64,000 bases of DNA from Phlyctochytrium arcticum (lineage: Eukaryota; Chytridiomycota; Chytridiomycetes; Chytridiales; Chytridiaceae): assembly GCA_025602905.1 (NCBI GenBank), contig JAHLKI010000035.1, positions 178,963 through 242,962 on the forward strand, read 5' to 3'. Below are positions 23,209 to 36,323 of the stretch, piece after piece. The first letter of the stretch is position 1; each line of letters begins with the position of its first letter. The notes beneath the pieces are model-generated. The model saw nothing but the letters and a program-made list of their open reading frames with translations. It did no database searches and was not told where the DNA came from. The position numbers and the translations under genes were made by a program.

Positions 23209-24571
23209 ATGAGAATCTGGAAAATAGCAACAACCAAGATGATTGCAGCGTACAGCACCAAGGGGCTGCTAATACTGACCCAAATTGCCCTTTGCCTTTT
23301 TGGTAAGGCATTATCCAGTTTTATTTCCTACTGTCAGGTCTAACAGCAGAAGAACTCGTCCACGCGAATGTTCGCCCAGGTAGGAAATCATCAACCCTGA
23401 ATATCGGCGGACAAAATCATAACAATTGGATGCAAAGTGGTGTTATGGCATGGGATGGGCGATGACTGCTGCAATCCAGAAAGTATGGATGTAATTACTG
23501 GTACTTTGCGTGAAGAGCTTCCAGGCGTCTATGTTCACTCCATCCGTATTGGTGAAAACCGCGATGAAGACCGGCAACACTCGTTCTTTGACCGCATTGA
23601 TCGTCAAGTAAGACGTGCATAGCCGGCAGTCGACTCTCTGACAAATTTTATGAAGATCCAAGAAGTTTGCCAGCAACTCAAAGCTGATGAAGCATTGAAA
23701 GATGGTTTCAATGCGATCGGCTTTTCACAGGGAGGACAATTTCTCAGAGCATACGTCCAGTACTGCAATGATCCGCCTGTCCACAATCTCATCACATATG
23801 GCGCCCAGCATGCGGGCGTATCCGAATGGCCCGGCTGCCGGGACAAAGGAGACATCAACTGCTCTCTAGCTCGAGCTTTACTGCTGCGTGGCGCGTATGT
23901 TCTACATCTCTGTAATCTCATGATGAATTTCTCACAAATTTGGAAAACCAAAGATATATTCCTGCCATCCAGAATCGCGTGGTTCAAGCGCAATACTATC
24001 GGGACTATAAAAATCCAGCGGCATACCTGCAGTCAAATATCTTTCTTCCGATGCTCAATAACGAGTTGGAAATCAAGAACTCAACATTCAAAAAGAACCT
24101 GCAACAGTTGAATAAGTTTGTGATGCTATCATTTGCCGACGATGACATGGTTGTTCCCAAAGAAAGCGCTGTAAGACATCTTCACTATTTAGGCGCTACT
24201 GTGATATTTCTAAGGCCTGCATCACCCCTCAGTCCTTTGGCATCTTGAACGAAGAGGGTGAGTTGGTTCCACTAAAAGATCAACTCCTATACACCGAGGT
24301 AAAGGGCCAAGAACGTATCGTGCGTGATGCAGCAACAAACATTTCCGGTTTAGGACTGGTTGGGATTGCGGCAGATGGAACGTGAAAATAAATTACAATT
24401 TCATACTATACCAGGAAAGCATGTGAGAAATGGTGATGGATCGAAAACCTCGTTCACGGCATACTTATGAATTTTCAGATGCAAGTTGACTTGGAGTATC
24501 TTCGGAGGGAAATCATTCCCCTATATTTGGCCGATAGCGATAGCGCAGCGTCATTCATTCAAGTGCAGTAG
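23209..24571 (+). CDS. PPT1: Palmitoyl-protein thioesterase 1-like enzyme
   Basis: Lysosomal or vacuolar hydrolase that removes palmitate from cysteines of proteins. The start at 23209 gives a hydrophobic leader (about residues 1-35, containing GLLILTQIALCLFGLTAEE), a likely signal peptide. After two short introns, VVLWHGMGDDCCNP opens the alpha/beta hydrolase fold. GFSQGGQFLRAYVQYCN carries the nucleophile serine, and ITYGAQHAGV is typical of PPT1. The acid is probably the Asp in SFADDDMVVPKESA, and the histidine lies in TIPGKHMQVDLEYL, so the triad appears complete. The KESA|SFGILNEEGE, YTE|DWLGLRQM and GKH|MQVD junctions all use good splice sites. The TAG is at 24569-24571. It is divergent from SerRS, with 129 bp between starts. 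Confidence 0.9.
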
Positions 24572-24858
24572 TTCGATTCGCATGTAGCTTAAATCGTAAA
24601 TTGTGGAGAGGTCCAAATTCCAAATCCCCCAACAATGCGTGGGAAAATCCAACTTTCGGTGGATAAAAACAGCAGTCATTGCGTTCAATCTGGGCCGACG
24701 TGTGCTTAGACTTATATTTAGTCGGCCAAAAAAAGGGTTGTTGGTTGTGGAGGGTGGCTTTGACACCGTGCCCATGACGTGGGAATATTTCGGGGTTTGA
24801 ACATGTCAACAAATGCCCCAAGAGGTGTCGCATTGTGTTTAGTTCAGGATCGGTGAGA

Positions 24859-26166
24859 ATGGACAGAGCAGACATTCACAGACTTTTTTCGAACACGTCC
24901 CGTCGGTCTCAGCACTTGCTGGAACATCATGAGTGGGACTTTGCGCAACCGACAGCCAAGGACCATGATCGGGAGGAAGCATTTATACCAGTGAAAACGT
25001 CAAAGCCAAAACTTTGCAAAATCCGAAATGACTACTCGGAATACTATGCAAGATCAGGTCAACGACCCCAAAATCACATTACTGACGCTCACCCGATGTA
25101 TCGATTTTTGGATTATCCAAAACTTGCGCAGCTATCAAAGTTGAAAAATGAACTGACCGATAGCTATGCTACCCCGCCAATGTACTTGCAGCTTGACATC
25201 CTAGCGGGGGACCTCAAAGCCGTGTTTACCAATACCCGTTTTGATGTAGTACTTATAGATCTTATGGGGCAAGTAAACTCAAAACAAAATCTCCATATAC
25301 TTCTGAACAGTACTTATGATAATTCCCCTATTCCATGTAGGGGTGGAGAGCTGGATTCCTTGCGTTCGATCGACAAATGGTACGTTTTCTAATGAGGGAC
25401 ATTCGCGCAACGATCCATTTAACAAAATATGTATTGCATCAGGGAAATATTGTCTCGTTTGCCACTTTCGGAAATCGCAGCCGTTCCATCTTTTGTATTT
25501 GTGTGTGTCGGTGACGGAGAAGGAATAGATAAGGGGCGAGATCTACTCACGCGCTGGGGATATCGAAGATGCGAGGATATATGCTGGGTGAAATCGAACA
25601 AAGAAGGCAGGGTAAGACTCCTATATTTGACACATTCGCAGAAGTTTAATGAGCAGGTAGACTATAGGCTGCGCGATACCGCCATCCATAATTGTCCAAA
25701 CCAAAGAACATTGCTTAATGGGCATACGAGGGACTGTAAGACGATCGACCGACGGACATTTCATTCACTGCAATGTTGATACCGACGTTATAATCACGGA
25801 GGAGCCAAAGAGTTCAAATTGCCGCCCACCGGAAGAACTGTATCAGACCATCGAACATTTCTGTTTGGGTCGCAGGCGATTGCAATTATTCGGAGACTCG
25901 TACAACATCAGGAAGGGTTGGGTTACAGTTGGGAAGAGCATTCCATCAACAAATTGGGATGAGGCGAAATTTGACGGGTGGTTGAAAGGCACCGGGGCGC
26001 CTTCAAAAATACCCAGTGGAATGTTATTGCCGACAACAGCTGGTATGGCCTGACTCTATCTATCTGCACACCATCACCACGGGCTGAACGTTACCCCAAA
26101 GAAATTGATCAATTAAGGCCAAAGTCTCCACGTGGCGCGCTTACAGGAAAAGGGATGCGGATGTAG
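24859..26166 (+). CDS. METTL14: METTL14-like m6A methyltransferase subunit
   Basis: MT-A70 family member closest to METTL14, the RNA-binding partner of METTL3 in the nuclear complex that makes N6-methyladenosine in mRNA. Matches include NDYSEYYARSGQRPQNHI, the LSEIAAVPSFVFVCVGDGEG strand, RWGYRRCEDICWVKSNK, LMGIRGTVRRSTDGHFIH, ITEEP, IEHFCLGRRRLQLFGDSYNIRKGWVTVG, and the end EIDQLRPKSPRGALTGK. The last splice (near 26031-26099) joins LLPTTA to EIDQLRPKSP. Where METTL14 has EPPL after FDVxx, this protein reads FDVVLIDLMGQ. The segment just after it (25260-25390) is poorly resolved: it either stays in frame as an insertion or holds an intron I could not place. The start could also be the in-frame Met at 24835. 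A METTL3 gene is not in the window. Confidence 0.85.
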
Positions 26167-26332
26167 ACTAGTCTTGAGTATCCCCGAAAATAGGTTATTG
26201 ACCTTTACTTCGAGGGTCAATACGAGAAGCTATGGACTTGGGTGCACAATGGTTGAGTGTTGGGATTTCGACCCAATATCAGAAAGATAGTCGGGATCAG
26301 CGGTTAAGGTGTGGCTGAAAACCTGCACATTT

Positions 26333-27437
26333 TTAAGACTGGTCGTAGTCGTGTGCAGCAACAATGCCTTCATCCACGGCGGCTTGCACAATGCTGTCAC
26401 ATAATGTCTGCGCTTCTTCAACAATATTATCCACATTGAACTTGAGCAGCGCCCTCTCCCTTGTTTGCTACATGAAGGGCCATCAGGAGTTGGATTACCT
26501 GCGAAACTGTGCACTCACATACCTGATACTCCGTGTCCTTGTGAACGGCCTCGTGGAGGGCTTCATGATGCCCAAAATAATCAAAGAGTTTGCGACGCAA
26601 CTGCGAGTTACTCAGGGACGCGGTTCGGGCGAGGCGGAAAGCCTGCGTCCTATTGTACATCACTTGCTGCTTCGAGATTATATCCTGTAGGTGGTCTGAA
26701 ACGGAATACGCGGCTTTCCTATCCAGTAGCGCAACGGCGGTGGCAATGGCTGCAAACGCCCATGCCCGATACTTTGAGGTCAAATCATGTGTGTAGAGCA
26801 TAGAATCGTCCAAGTCTGAAGCTAGCTGACCGCGAATGATTGTGCTGTATGCGTCTCCAATCGCAATTATTGTCAAGCCAATGGTACCGTAAACTCTCCA
26901 ATGCTGCTTCCTCTTGCTGACGGTGCCCAGTCCTAGCCACAGAAAGGCTATTCCATAAGAAAATAGTACGGATGAAAGTGAGTACAACAAGTGGTCGCCC
27001 GGTTCCTCACACCAGCTGCACCGCAGGAAATCCTCATGTCCATATTTAAGGTAAATCCGGCGAGCCTCTACTGACTTTAAGCGGTCGTAGAGTGTTTCCA
27101 ATTCCTGGATTTTGACGAGATCTCGCGCGGAAAAATTTGCAACTTTGGACCCAAAGTGCACATCCCACCCGGGATAAGAGTTTTGCATATGCTCACGAAA
27201 ATGATTCCGGAGTACAAAAGTGGGGCTGTCATGACTAGCTCCAATCTGACGGAAGAAGTTCTGAGAGTTGTTTGCAGTAAATATGTAGCCAAGAGCAACC
27301 GCCAGAAGAAGGAGCGAGATCAGTTTATCTTGGCGAGTCCTTGGCGGACCGGGTTTAGGCTTTGTAGACCAGAACGACCTCGCTTGTGAAATGAGGAAAG
27401 GTACGGCGAAATAGAGGATTATACTGTATGCAGACAT
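26333..27437 (-). CDS. Multi-pass membrane protein of unknown function
   Basis: Two exons. The first (27437 down to about 26518) ends DTEYQ; an intron GTATGT...TAG joins it to QTRERALLKFNVDNIVEEAQ and the stop TAA at 26333-26335, giving about 346 residues. Hydrophobic segments lie at residues 3-18 (YSIILYFAVPFLIS), 37-52 (LISLLLLAVALGYIF), 150-175 (LYSLSSVLFSYGIAFLWLGLG), 185-200 (TIGLTIIAIGDAYSTI) and 230-245 (AWAFAAIATAVALLD). Between the second and third sits a soluble section with a CSWCEEPGDHLLYSL motif. A CxxC followed by DxLLYxL seems familiar from uncharacterised fungal membrane proteins, but I cannot name the family. The C-terminal 100 residues are helical and probably cytosolic. The gene is convergent with the METTL14-like gene (166 bp apart) and divergent from COQ3. 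Confidence 0.7.
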
Positions 27438-27640
27438 TCTCGTACGAGGATTGGACGGCCTTTGTGATGGAAAAGTCTGTGGGGAGTTGGCTGGGGAGTG
27501 TTTGATCTCGTCGGGTGTAACGTGACTGCACTGTCACTACTCGAAGACCACCGGGATTTCAACACTTCAGCAGTTTGACAACAAGGACAATAGATCAACT
27601 ATCGAACTTCAACCAGATCAACTTAAATTTTTATCTTGGA

Positions 27641-28664
27641 ATGCGCTTAACAAGTAGCTTGCGAACGGTCTCATTTGCCGGTCGCAGGTTGCAAGCCGGG
27701 CTCCCGCGCCGGTCAATTGCCACATCAGTAGATCAGAGCGAAATAGCCAAATTTGCCCGTGCAGCACAGGACTGGTGGAATCCAAGGGGGGAATTTGAGA
27801 TGCTTCATCGGATGAACCCGGTCAGGGTACGGTATGTGCGAGACACTTTGGAGGACATGCGACGGCAAGATCTCGTGGCCGCCAGCGAAACGCACCCGTT
27901 GAAGAATATCCGAATGTTGGACATAGGCTGCGGAGGTGGATTGTTGTCGGAGGTAGGGTCAATCTCCACACCTCTTTGTCCACCCCCATTGACTGCTTTC
28001 ATCAAAGTCTCTGGCGCTCCTGGGAGCAAATGTCGTCGGTGCCGATGCCGCAAAAGAAAATATCCAGATGGCCAGCCTTCATGCGGAGCAGAACCCTCTT
28101 TTGCGCGAGAATCCATCACTATCATATGTTCATGCAACAGCAGGTGCGAAGTCGGCTTGATTCAGGCACATTTGAGTCGCATATGAATAGTTGATATTTC
28201 TAGAATCCTTGGCGAGCCAGGGACAGAAATTCGATGCTATATGTGCGCTCGAGATTATTGAGCATGTTGTGGACCCAGCTGCTTTTATCAAGACTTGTGG
28301 CGAACTTTTGAAGGTGAGTTTTGCCAGGTAATCATCTAGTGAGCACCTTTTCAATCCAGTACCGCAGCCAAGGGGAGTCCTTTTCCTTTCAACCATAAAC
28401 CGCACGACATCTTCATATCTCCTCACAATACTGCTCGCTGAGCATGTCTTTAAATGGGTTCCGCCAGGGACACATGAGCATGCCAAATATGTCACGCCGG
28501 AAGAAATGGACAAGTATCTACGTGACGGAGGTTGCGAGCCACTAGACATCAAGGGAATGGCCTACAATCCCTTGACCAACAATTGGCGGGTGCTTGAGAG
28601 TGGCATTACCGATCTGCAAATGAATTACATTGTCACCGCGCAAAAGAATTCCCCCTCTACATGA
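27641..28664 (+). CDS. COQ3: Ubiquinone biosynthesis O-methyltransferase, mitochondrial
   Basis: SAM-dependent O-methyltransferase that carries out both O-methylations in coenzyme Q synthesis, on the matrix side of the inner mitochondrial membrane. The start at 27641 gives MRLTSSLRTVSFAGRRLQAG, an Arg/Ser-rich amphipathic presequence. The family sequence follows: EIAKFARAAQDWWNPRGEFEMLHRMNPVRVRYV, the SAM-binding MLDIGCGGGLLSE, then across an intron LGANVVGADAAKENIQMA, FDAICALEIIEHV, FLSTINRT and MAYNPLTNNWRV. The end is at the TGA 28662-28664. Three short introns are needed, including one right after LLSE (donor near 27952). An in-frame Met at 27575 would add 22 non-conserved residues and is less likely. 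Length (about 290 residues) and motif order are normal. Confidence 0.92.
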
Positions 28665-28777
28665 TGACGCGGCATCCAAAGCCCACGCACCTTTCGTACA
28701 TACTTCTTCATTCGGCATAGCATCCATGCTATATACATCTATTCATAAATTATTCATCAAGCTACAAAAGCCATCAC

Positions 28778-29684
28778 TTAATCTGGGCCAAAGCGGGCCT
28801 TTAATGAGCGCAATTTCTTCTCCTTCTTCCGTTGTTTGTAAAATTCGACATCCTTCTTGCTGAGTTTTTGCGTTTTACGAGGATTCATTCGCTCCTCCAT
28901 TCGTTGCTGTGATCGCTCCTCCTGGTATTTATCGGTATCAAAATAGAAGCCCATTTGGCGGAAGGCTTTCGAGTTCTGATCAAAGTGCTGCTCGGGGGCA
29001 GCGTAACGGGCGTCACGGTCAACATTTTGAAATTTGCCAGTATAAGTACTGAATGCTCCAGTGACGCTATAGTCTGAGAGTGTACCGGTTAGAAAAGTAA
29101 AAGCAGATATGAATAACAACAATACCTGACTGATCGACGGTGCCTACGACCCCTTGTGAGCTCGGGGGATATGTTGTGTTGCTCATTTGCGGTCCTGCTC
29201 CAGCAAGATACACAGAGTAGTACCAGTCTCGATATGCCTTCGAGGAATAGTAGTCCGAGCTTCTTTCATGCGTCTTTACGCTGTCCTGACTTTGGGAAGA
29301 GTTGGGTTTGGCTGTTTCCGACTTGACCCCTTGCCCGTCCCCCGTTTTGGAGTGGTGGGGTTCTGCGTCCGATTCTGGAGGCGGGCTTGCGTTTGGTTCG
29401 ATACTGAGTTCCTCTGTATTTGTGTCGTCCACTTCCTGTTTGATAATTGGTTGATCCACCTCCTCTTTGATAACTGGTTGATCAACGACTTCCTGTTTGA
29501 GAACTAGTTTATCTGCGACATCCTCGGTTGGAGGAGGTGGAGGTATGCTATGAGCAAGGTTTGGATCTTCCCAAGTGGTTTGGCCAGTCTCGACATTCCA
29601 CCAGTAGTACAATTGAGACTCTTCGTTCCAACATGGCTTCCACGTGGCTGAAGTTTCCGCTGTTGATTGCGCTGCTAAACTCAT
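28778..29684 (-). CDS. WW-domain protein, possibly spliceosome-associated
   Basis: Two exons; an intron near 29083-29127 joins VGTVDQS to DYSVTGAFSTYTGKFQ. Residues about 14-44 form a WW domain (WKPCWNEESQLYYWWNVETGQTTWEDP) with both tryptophans and the Tyr/Trp cluster. An acidic low-complexity part with three imperfect VDQPxIKxE repeats follows (about residues 55-85). The C-terminal half has SKAYRDWYYSVYLAG, SKAFRQMGFYFDTDKYQEERSQQR, and ends in a Lys-rich helix KDVEFYKQRKKEKKLRSLKARFG. This layout, a WW domain plus a FYFD-containing and basic helical tail, recalls fungal homologues of WW proteins linked to splicing, but that is from memory only. No catalytic motif is present. It shares a 172-bp upstream region with the divergent helicase gene. 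Confidence 0.75.
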
Positions 29685-29856
29685 TTATGTGTGTCAAGGG
29701 TTGTCGTGAATGTGAATGGGCCAAGTCCGCCAAAGTTCGATGGAGGCACAGTCTGGGTGGTGGGAGTGGTGGGTGAGCAAGTCGGCAGCCTGCTTCCCTC
29801 AACAGCGTTGCTCCAAAAGACTACTACACTGGTAAATCGTACAGAAGCATTGCAGG

Positions 29857-32800
29857 ATGCCTCGTCGTCCATTCACTGCGGCGTTACGCACTTTCATTGA
29901 ACAAAAAGATGCAAGTCTCTCCAATGCAATCGACTTTGATCTGTATCAAGCTAGCCTGCAGAACCACGGTAACAAAACTGAGGAAGATGCGGAATGGGAC
30001 CAGCTCCGCCAAGAGATTCTCGATACTGTTTCGGATTCGGCTTCGGAACTTGATTCCGTTAACTCATGGGGCTCCCGGGACGAGTTTGGCTCTGATCTAC
30101 CGTTTGGTGCGAAATATGAACTCATTGACAACGGCGGCCCTCAACCTTCGGTCTATCACAATGTTGACGCAGTTGAGGCGAAGGACGTTCTGACAGCACC
30201 CACATCGTTCAGTGCTCCTGCAGAAGCCATTACTTCAGACCCTCCGGTGTATGACAGACATTGGCTGCTGCGACAGTGCGAGCTGCACGTTGGCAGTGCA
30301 GAAAGCGTGACATTGACACCTACCCAATTTTGTACCGACATCTTTGCGATGCTGCGGTCTTCGCGTAATGATGAAGACATACAGAGTGGTCTGGTGGACC
30401 TCCTCGGCTACTCCAATTTTTCCTTGATTCAGACACTTCTATTGCATCGGCAGACTATTGTGAAGCAGATTACGGAAGATGCTGCGACAACTCCAGAGCG
30501 CAAAGTGGATCAGGATCAACAAGTGGAACGACTCTCGAATCAAAACGGTCGTCCCCCTGTGTATGGAGCGCAAGTTACCATAATGTCTGAAGCTGAAAAG
30601 CTTCACGTGAAGCAGTCAAGAAAAGAGCAAAAAAAGAGAGGCAAGACTTCAAAAGAGGAAACTACCATGATGGCCAGTGCTACGATGCTTGGTCTGGATG
30701 GCGATCATCTTCGAAATGTACGGGAGGAGCAACTTCGAAATGCCACCAGCGCGCCTTTACCAAGTTATGATGGACTTGGAGCCAATCAGGAAGTGCTTCC
30801 GAACGTATATCAATCGTCGACGGGTGGCTCCACTCTATCATCGTTTGGCTCACGGTTCGTGTTACCCCGTGGAACTACTCGAGAAGATTATAAAGATTAT
30901 GAGGAGATCATCATTCCCACCTCGCGTTTAGAACATCCAGTAGTCACGAATAAGTTAATTCCGATAAGTGACTTGGATGAGTATGCGAGGGCCGCATTTC
31001 AAGGTTACAAAAGTCTCAACAGGGTACAATCCATTGTTTATCCTATAGCATACAAAACGAACGAGAACTTGCTTATTTGCGCGCCGACGGGAGCCGGAAA
31101 GACCGACATCGCTATGCTTACAGTATTACGCACGCTTATGCAGAATGTGGTGAACGGAAACTTGGCGAAAAACAATTTTAAAATTGTGTATGTTGCTCCC
31201 ATGAAAGCACTTGCCGCAGAAGTGGTAAGGAAATTCTCCAAGCGCCTGGGGGGTTCCGAGAGCAGTGGCGGACTTGGGATTTCCGTCCGCGAATTGACGG
31301 GCGATATGCAACTTACAAAGGCGGAAATCAGTGCAACACAAATGATTGTAACAACACCCGAGAAGTGGGATGTTGTGACACGGAAGAGTGTTGGAGACAC
31401 CGAATTGACACAGAAAGTACAGCTTCTAATTATTGATGAAGTTCATCTTCTTCATGAGGACCGTGGATCTGTTATTGAGAGCATTGTGGCCAGAACCCTA
31501 CGTCAAGTTGAGTCCAGTCAGTCGATGATTCGGATTGTAGGCTTATCCGCTACACTTCCAAATTATCTGGACGTTGCATCGTTCTTGGGCGTAAACAAAT
31601 ACCAAGGACTGTTTTACTTTGACTCCTCCTTCCGACCTGTCCCGTTGGAGCAACATTTCATTGGCGTGAAAGGAAAGGCTGGGTCACATATGATGCGGCG
31701 CAAAATGGATGAAGTATGTTATGACGAGGTTTCCAGACTGATAAAGGACGGCGGGCAAGTTATGGTGTTCGTTCATTCTCGTAAAGACACAGTGCGGACA
31801 GCGCAGATGTTGAGAGATGAGGCTTTGAGCTACAATGAGCTTGGTCTCTTCGATACGTCGCAGGATCCGGCGCATGGACTTGCTGTCAAGGATGTACAAC
31901 GGTCCCGAAACAAGGAACTCCGGGAACTTTTTTCGTCAGGCTTTGGTATCCACAATGCGGGAATGTTGCGATCAGATAGGAATTTGACGGAACGGCTATT
32001 TGAAAGAGGACTTTTAAAAGTTTTGTGCTGTACAGCGACACTGGCCTGGGGTGTTAATTTACCCGCATTCGCCGTGGTGATTAAAGGAACTCAGATATAT
32101 GACGCGAAGAAGGGAGGCTTTATAGATTTGTCTATTCTGGATGTTTTGCAAATCTTTGGACGGGCTGGTCGCCCTCAATATGAAGACCGGGGCCTGGGAG
32201 TCATTCTAACTTCCCACGATAAATTGAGTCACTATGTATCTGCAATGACCCAGCAACATCCTATCGAGTCACGATTCGCTGAGAACTTGGTTGACAATCT
32301 GAATGCGGAAATTTCCTTAGGAACCGTCACCTCTTTAGACGAAGGTGTACGATGGCTATCGTATACTTACCTTTACACCAGGATGAAGAAAAATCCATTT
32401 CAATATGGCTTGAACTGGTCTGAAATACAGAATGATCCATCACTCAGCAAACGGCGGAGGGATCTACTGATTGCAGCTGCCAAAACTCTGTCGAAGGCGC
32501 AAATGATTATTTTTGATGAGGAGCGAGGTTATCTGAACCCGAAAGATTTGGGCCGAACTTCCAGCAGCTTCTACATACAAACTGCCAGTATTGAGATCTA
32601 CAATGAGATGATGCGACCGCGCATGACAGAAGCGGACGTTTTGTGCATGCTTAGCATGAGTACGGAATTTGAAAATATCAAAGTACGCGAAGAGGAAATC
32701 AAGGAGCTCAAAGGTTTAGAGGAGAATGATTGCATTTGCGCAGTGAAGGTAATGCTCTGTCTTATTCTATTTCATTCACCGTTTGCTAAATCTGGGGCTG

Positions 32801-35800
32801 TATTTGAAAGGGCTCCGTAGATACCAATTATGGCAAAACAAACATTCTTTTGCAGGCTTATATTTCCAGAGCGCGAATCGAGGATTTCGCTCTTGTATCC
32901 GACACAGCCTATATTGCACAAAATTCCGCCCGCATTCTCAGAGCTTTGTTTCAAATTGCAGTGAACCGAAATTGGGGCCCATCCGCTGCTGTCATCCTGT
33001 CGCTTTGCAAGTCTGTGGATAAAAGACTATGGCCCTTCGAGCATCCACTTGCGCAATTTGATGTTGCACCTGAAATTGTACGCAAATTGGAAAATGTGTC
33101 ACCCCCTATCACGGTGGATGTCCTGCGCGAAATGGATGTCGTTGAGATTGGGCAGTTGATCCGACATCAAAAGATGGCACCTACTGTCATACGGTGCGCC
33201 GAGCAATTTCCATCCCTATTTTTGCACGCTACCGTTGCCCCCATCACCCGAACGGTACTCCGAGTTGCTCTCACAATAACCCCAGATTTTGTTTGGAATG
33301 AGCGAGTTCACGGATCTGTTGAGCCATGGTGGATCTTTGTGGAGGACTCTGAAAATTCGGACATTCTTTACAGCGACTACTTCCTTCTTCGTAAACGGCA
33401 ACAGGATGCAGATGTAGAATTAAACTTTACAATTCCGCTCCCGTCCACCCAATCCACTGTCGACGAGCTGCCATCACAGGTCTACATTCGCGCGATTTCC
33501 GACAAATGGATAGGTGCTGAAGTGGTTATCCCTGTTTCCTTCAAGCACTTGATATTACCTGCTTTGAATCGTACACCACATACAGACCTATTGAACCTTC
33601 AGCCTCTACCCATTACAGCGCTGCAAAATGAAGTTTTGGAGAACATCTGTCGGCCGCGTTTCGAGTACTTCAATCCAGTACAAACGCAGGTCTTCCATAC
33701 TCTTTATCATACAACTCACAATGTGCTTGTTGGTGCCCCTACAGGCTCTGGCAAGACTGTAGCGGCAGAATTGGCCTTGTGGGCTGCTTTCCGCGATTCC
33801 CCCAAGAGTAAGGTCGTATACATTGCACCTTTGAAAGCCCTGGTTCGAGAGCGGGTGCAAGATTGGGGTGGCCGTCTGACTTCCGCCATGGGTCGCAAGC
33901 TTGTCGAGCTGACAGGGGATGTCACACCTGAGTTGCGAACGATACAGTCTGCGGATATTATCATCACTACACCTGAGAAATGGGATGGAATCAGTCGAAG
34001 CTGGCAATCACGGTCTTACGTTAAAGACGTGTCGTTGGTCATCATTGATGAAATTCATCTACTAGGAGGAGATCGTGGTCCCATTCTGGAGGTTATTGTG
34101 ACACGCATGAATTATATTGCCGCGCAAACCAACCGGAAAATTCGAGTCGTTGGCTTAAGTACAGCACTTGCCAATGCGAATGATCTGGGTGATTGGCTTG
34201 GAATCGGCCATGTGGGGCTTTTCAATTTTCGACCCTCTGTGCGTCCTGTACCTTTGGAAATTTACATTGATGGCTTTGCAGGCAAGCAATATTGTCCTCG
34301 CATGATGTCAATGAACAAGCCCACGTACGCCGCGATAATGACGCACTCCCCCAAGAAGCCGGTGTTGGTTTTCGTTTCGTCTCGGCGACAAACTCGTCTT
34401 ACGGCTCAAGATTTGATTTCTCTATGTGGATTGGATGAGGATCCCAAACACTTCTTACATATGGCAGAAAGCGATTTGGAGATTCTATTGTCGCAGGTCA
34501 AAGATCAGCACTTGAGGTTAGCTCTCGGCTTTGGCATTGGTTTACATCATGCCGGCCTGGTAGAAAGCGACAGGAAGATCTCGGAAGAGCTGTTCATCAA
34601 TGGCAAGATACAAGTCTTGATCGCCACCAGTACCTTGGCTTGGGGAGTCAACTACCCGGCCCATCTTGTTGTTATCAAAGGCACTGAGTTCTACGATGCG
34701 AAAAGTAGAACTTACGTTGACTTCCAAATCACTGACGTATTGCAGATGATGGGTCGGGCGGGTCGGCCACAATTCGACAATTCCGGAGTGGCAAGAATAT
34801 TGGTGCATGATGTCAAAAAGAATTTTTACAAGAAATTTCTGCATGAACCATTCCCTGTTGAAAGTAGCTTGCACACTTGCCTGCACAACCATATCTGTGC
34901 CGAGATAGTCAATGGTAGTATCAAGAGCAAGCAGGATGCAATGGATTATCTAACCTGGACATATCTCTATCGACGCTTGCAAATGGTAAGGCTAGAGGAC
35001 TTTCTTCTAATAATAACTGTTCTAATTTGTTTCAGAATCCCACTTATTACGGCGCTCCTGATGGCTCCCGAACGAGCATCAACATTTATATGTCTCGCGT
35101 TGTGGAATCCGTGCTCAGGGATTTGTCCGCGGCGTCATGTATCGAGGTTGACGATGACTTTCACGTAAAGTCCACTGATCACGGTCGTATTGCATCGTAT
35201 TACTATCTGGATTACAAAACAATGGATACCCTGTCAAAGCGCTTGGGTCGCGGATACGTCATGTCCTCGTCCAAGCTGGGAGATTTTGCGACTTTGGTGC
35301 ATATTCTTTGCGACGCTACCGAATTCGCAGAACTTCCGGTACGGCACAACGAAGACCAATTAAATCTTGATTTGGACCAACGGCTTCCCGTCGGATTAAA
35401 TGAAAGACCGACGAGTGTTTTCGCGGCCCGGGCGTACCATCATGTACCACCCTACCAGCACGATGACCCTCATGCAAAGGCGTTCCTCCTTCTCGCGTCT
35501 CATTTCACCCGCTTGAGCAGTCTCCCATCCCCCGATTTTTACACCGACCTAGTGTCTGTACTTGATCAGTCTGTCCGAGTAATGCAAGCCATGATCGATT
35601 TAGCCGTGGACGAGGGGAGCTTGTCGACATGCCTTGGGATTATGGAGTTACTCCAATGCGCTAAGCAGGCAAGGTGGCCTTCTGACTCTAGTCTAACAAC
35701 TCTACCGAACGTGCATCAAGATACAGCGCAATTATTCCGTCACGAGAATCGTCGTCTTGCAAGTACGGCACAAATAGCAGGATTGGCACCAAACGACCTT

Positions 35801-36292
35801 GAGAAGGTGCTGCGAAATGCGAATCTTTCAAAAATAGCAATCAATGACATCACTCGAGTTGTTGCAAATCTGCCTTTGCTAGAAGTCAAATGCACTGTTG
35901 TTGGAGGTGTTGAGAAGCTTCCGGGACTGTGGAGTGTGAGAGCTGGACAAGAGCATGAAATACAAGTCTCTGTGACTCGGTTGAATGCCTTCCGTCAGAC
36001 TGGAAAGGGTCAATCATTTAGAGTACATTCCCCACTGTTTCCCAAAGCTCAGTATGAAGGATGGTTCGTTGCTCTCGCTGATGTAGCTGAAGATGAAATG
36101 ATTGCTATGAAGCGAGTTTCTGCTTCTGGTGACAAAGCGGGGAAGGACAGCCGCGGAAAATACAAGCTAGAATCAAGGCTTTCGTTTGTAGCGCCGGATG
36201 AACCAGGAGAAGCTGACCTCCGCATCATGGTGATCAGTGACGGGTATAGAGGCCTAGACCAGAGTATTAATGTCCGGCTCTTAGTCAAGTAG
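29857..36292 (+). CDS. SLH1: ASCC3/Slh1-type Ski2-like RNA helicase
   Basis: Large helicase with two RecA-Sec63 cassettes. Human ASCC3 and yeast Slh1 pull apart collided ribosomes in ribosome quality control. Three exons: 29857 to about 32747, about 32813-34985, and about 35036-36292. Cassette 1 has [28 protein letters not shown] and [13 protein letters not shown]. Cassette 2 has [19 protein letters not shown], the STALANA motif III usual for the second cassette of this family, and [12 protein letters not shown]. Two Sec63-type units follow; the C-terminal one spans about 35190-36280. The first splice joins CAVK to [17 protein letters not shown]. Total length is about 2,100 residues. The N-terminus (no Brr2-type PWI region, region ending [11 protein letters not shown]) favours ASCC3/Slh1 over Brr2. 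All ATPase motifs are intact in both cassettes. Confidence 0.9.
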
Positions 36293-36323
36293 ATAGTCCT
36301 TTTAGTGTAAGTGTTTTCAAATA

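Noticed and set aside
24572..24858. Possible RNA gene between PPT1 and METTL14
   Set aside because: A GTTCGATTC string resembles a tRNA T-loop, but no matching acceptor stem, D-arm or anticodon arm could be found.
29857..36292. Brr2 (spliceosomal helicase) instead of ASCC3/Slh1
   Set aside because: The protein has the two-cassette layout of both, but its N-terminal region and the sequence around the first cassette fit Slh1/ASCC3 better. A phylogeny would settle it.
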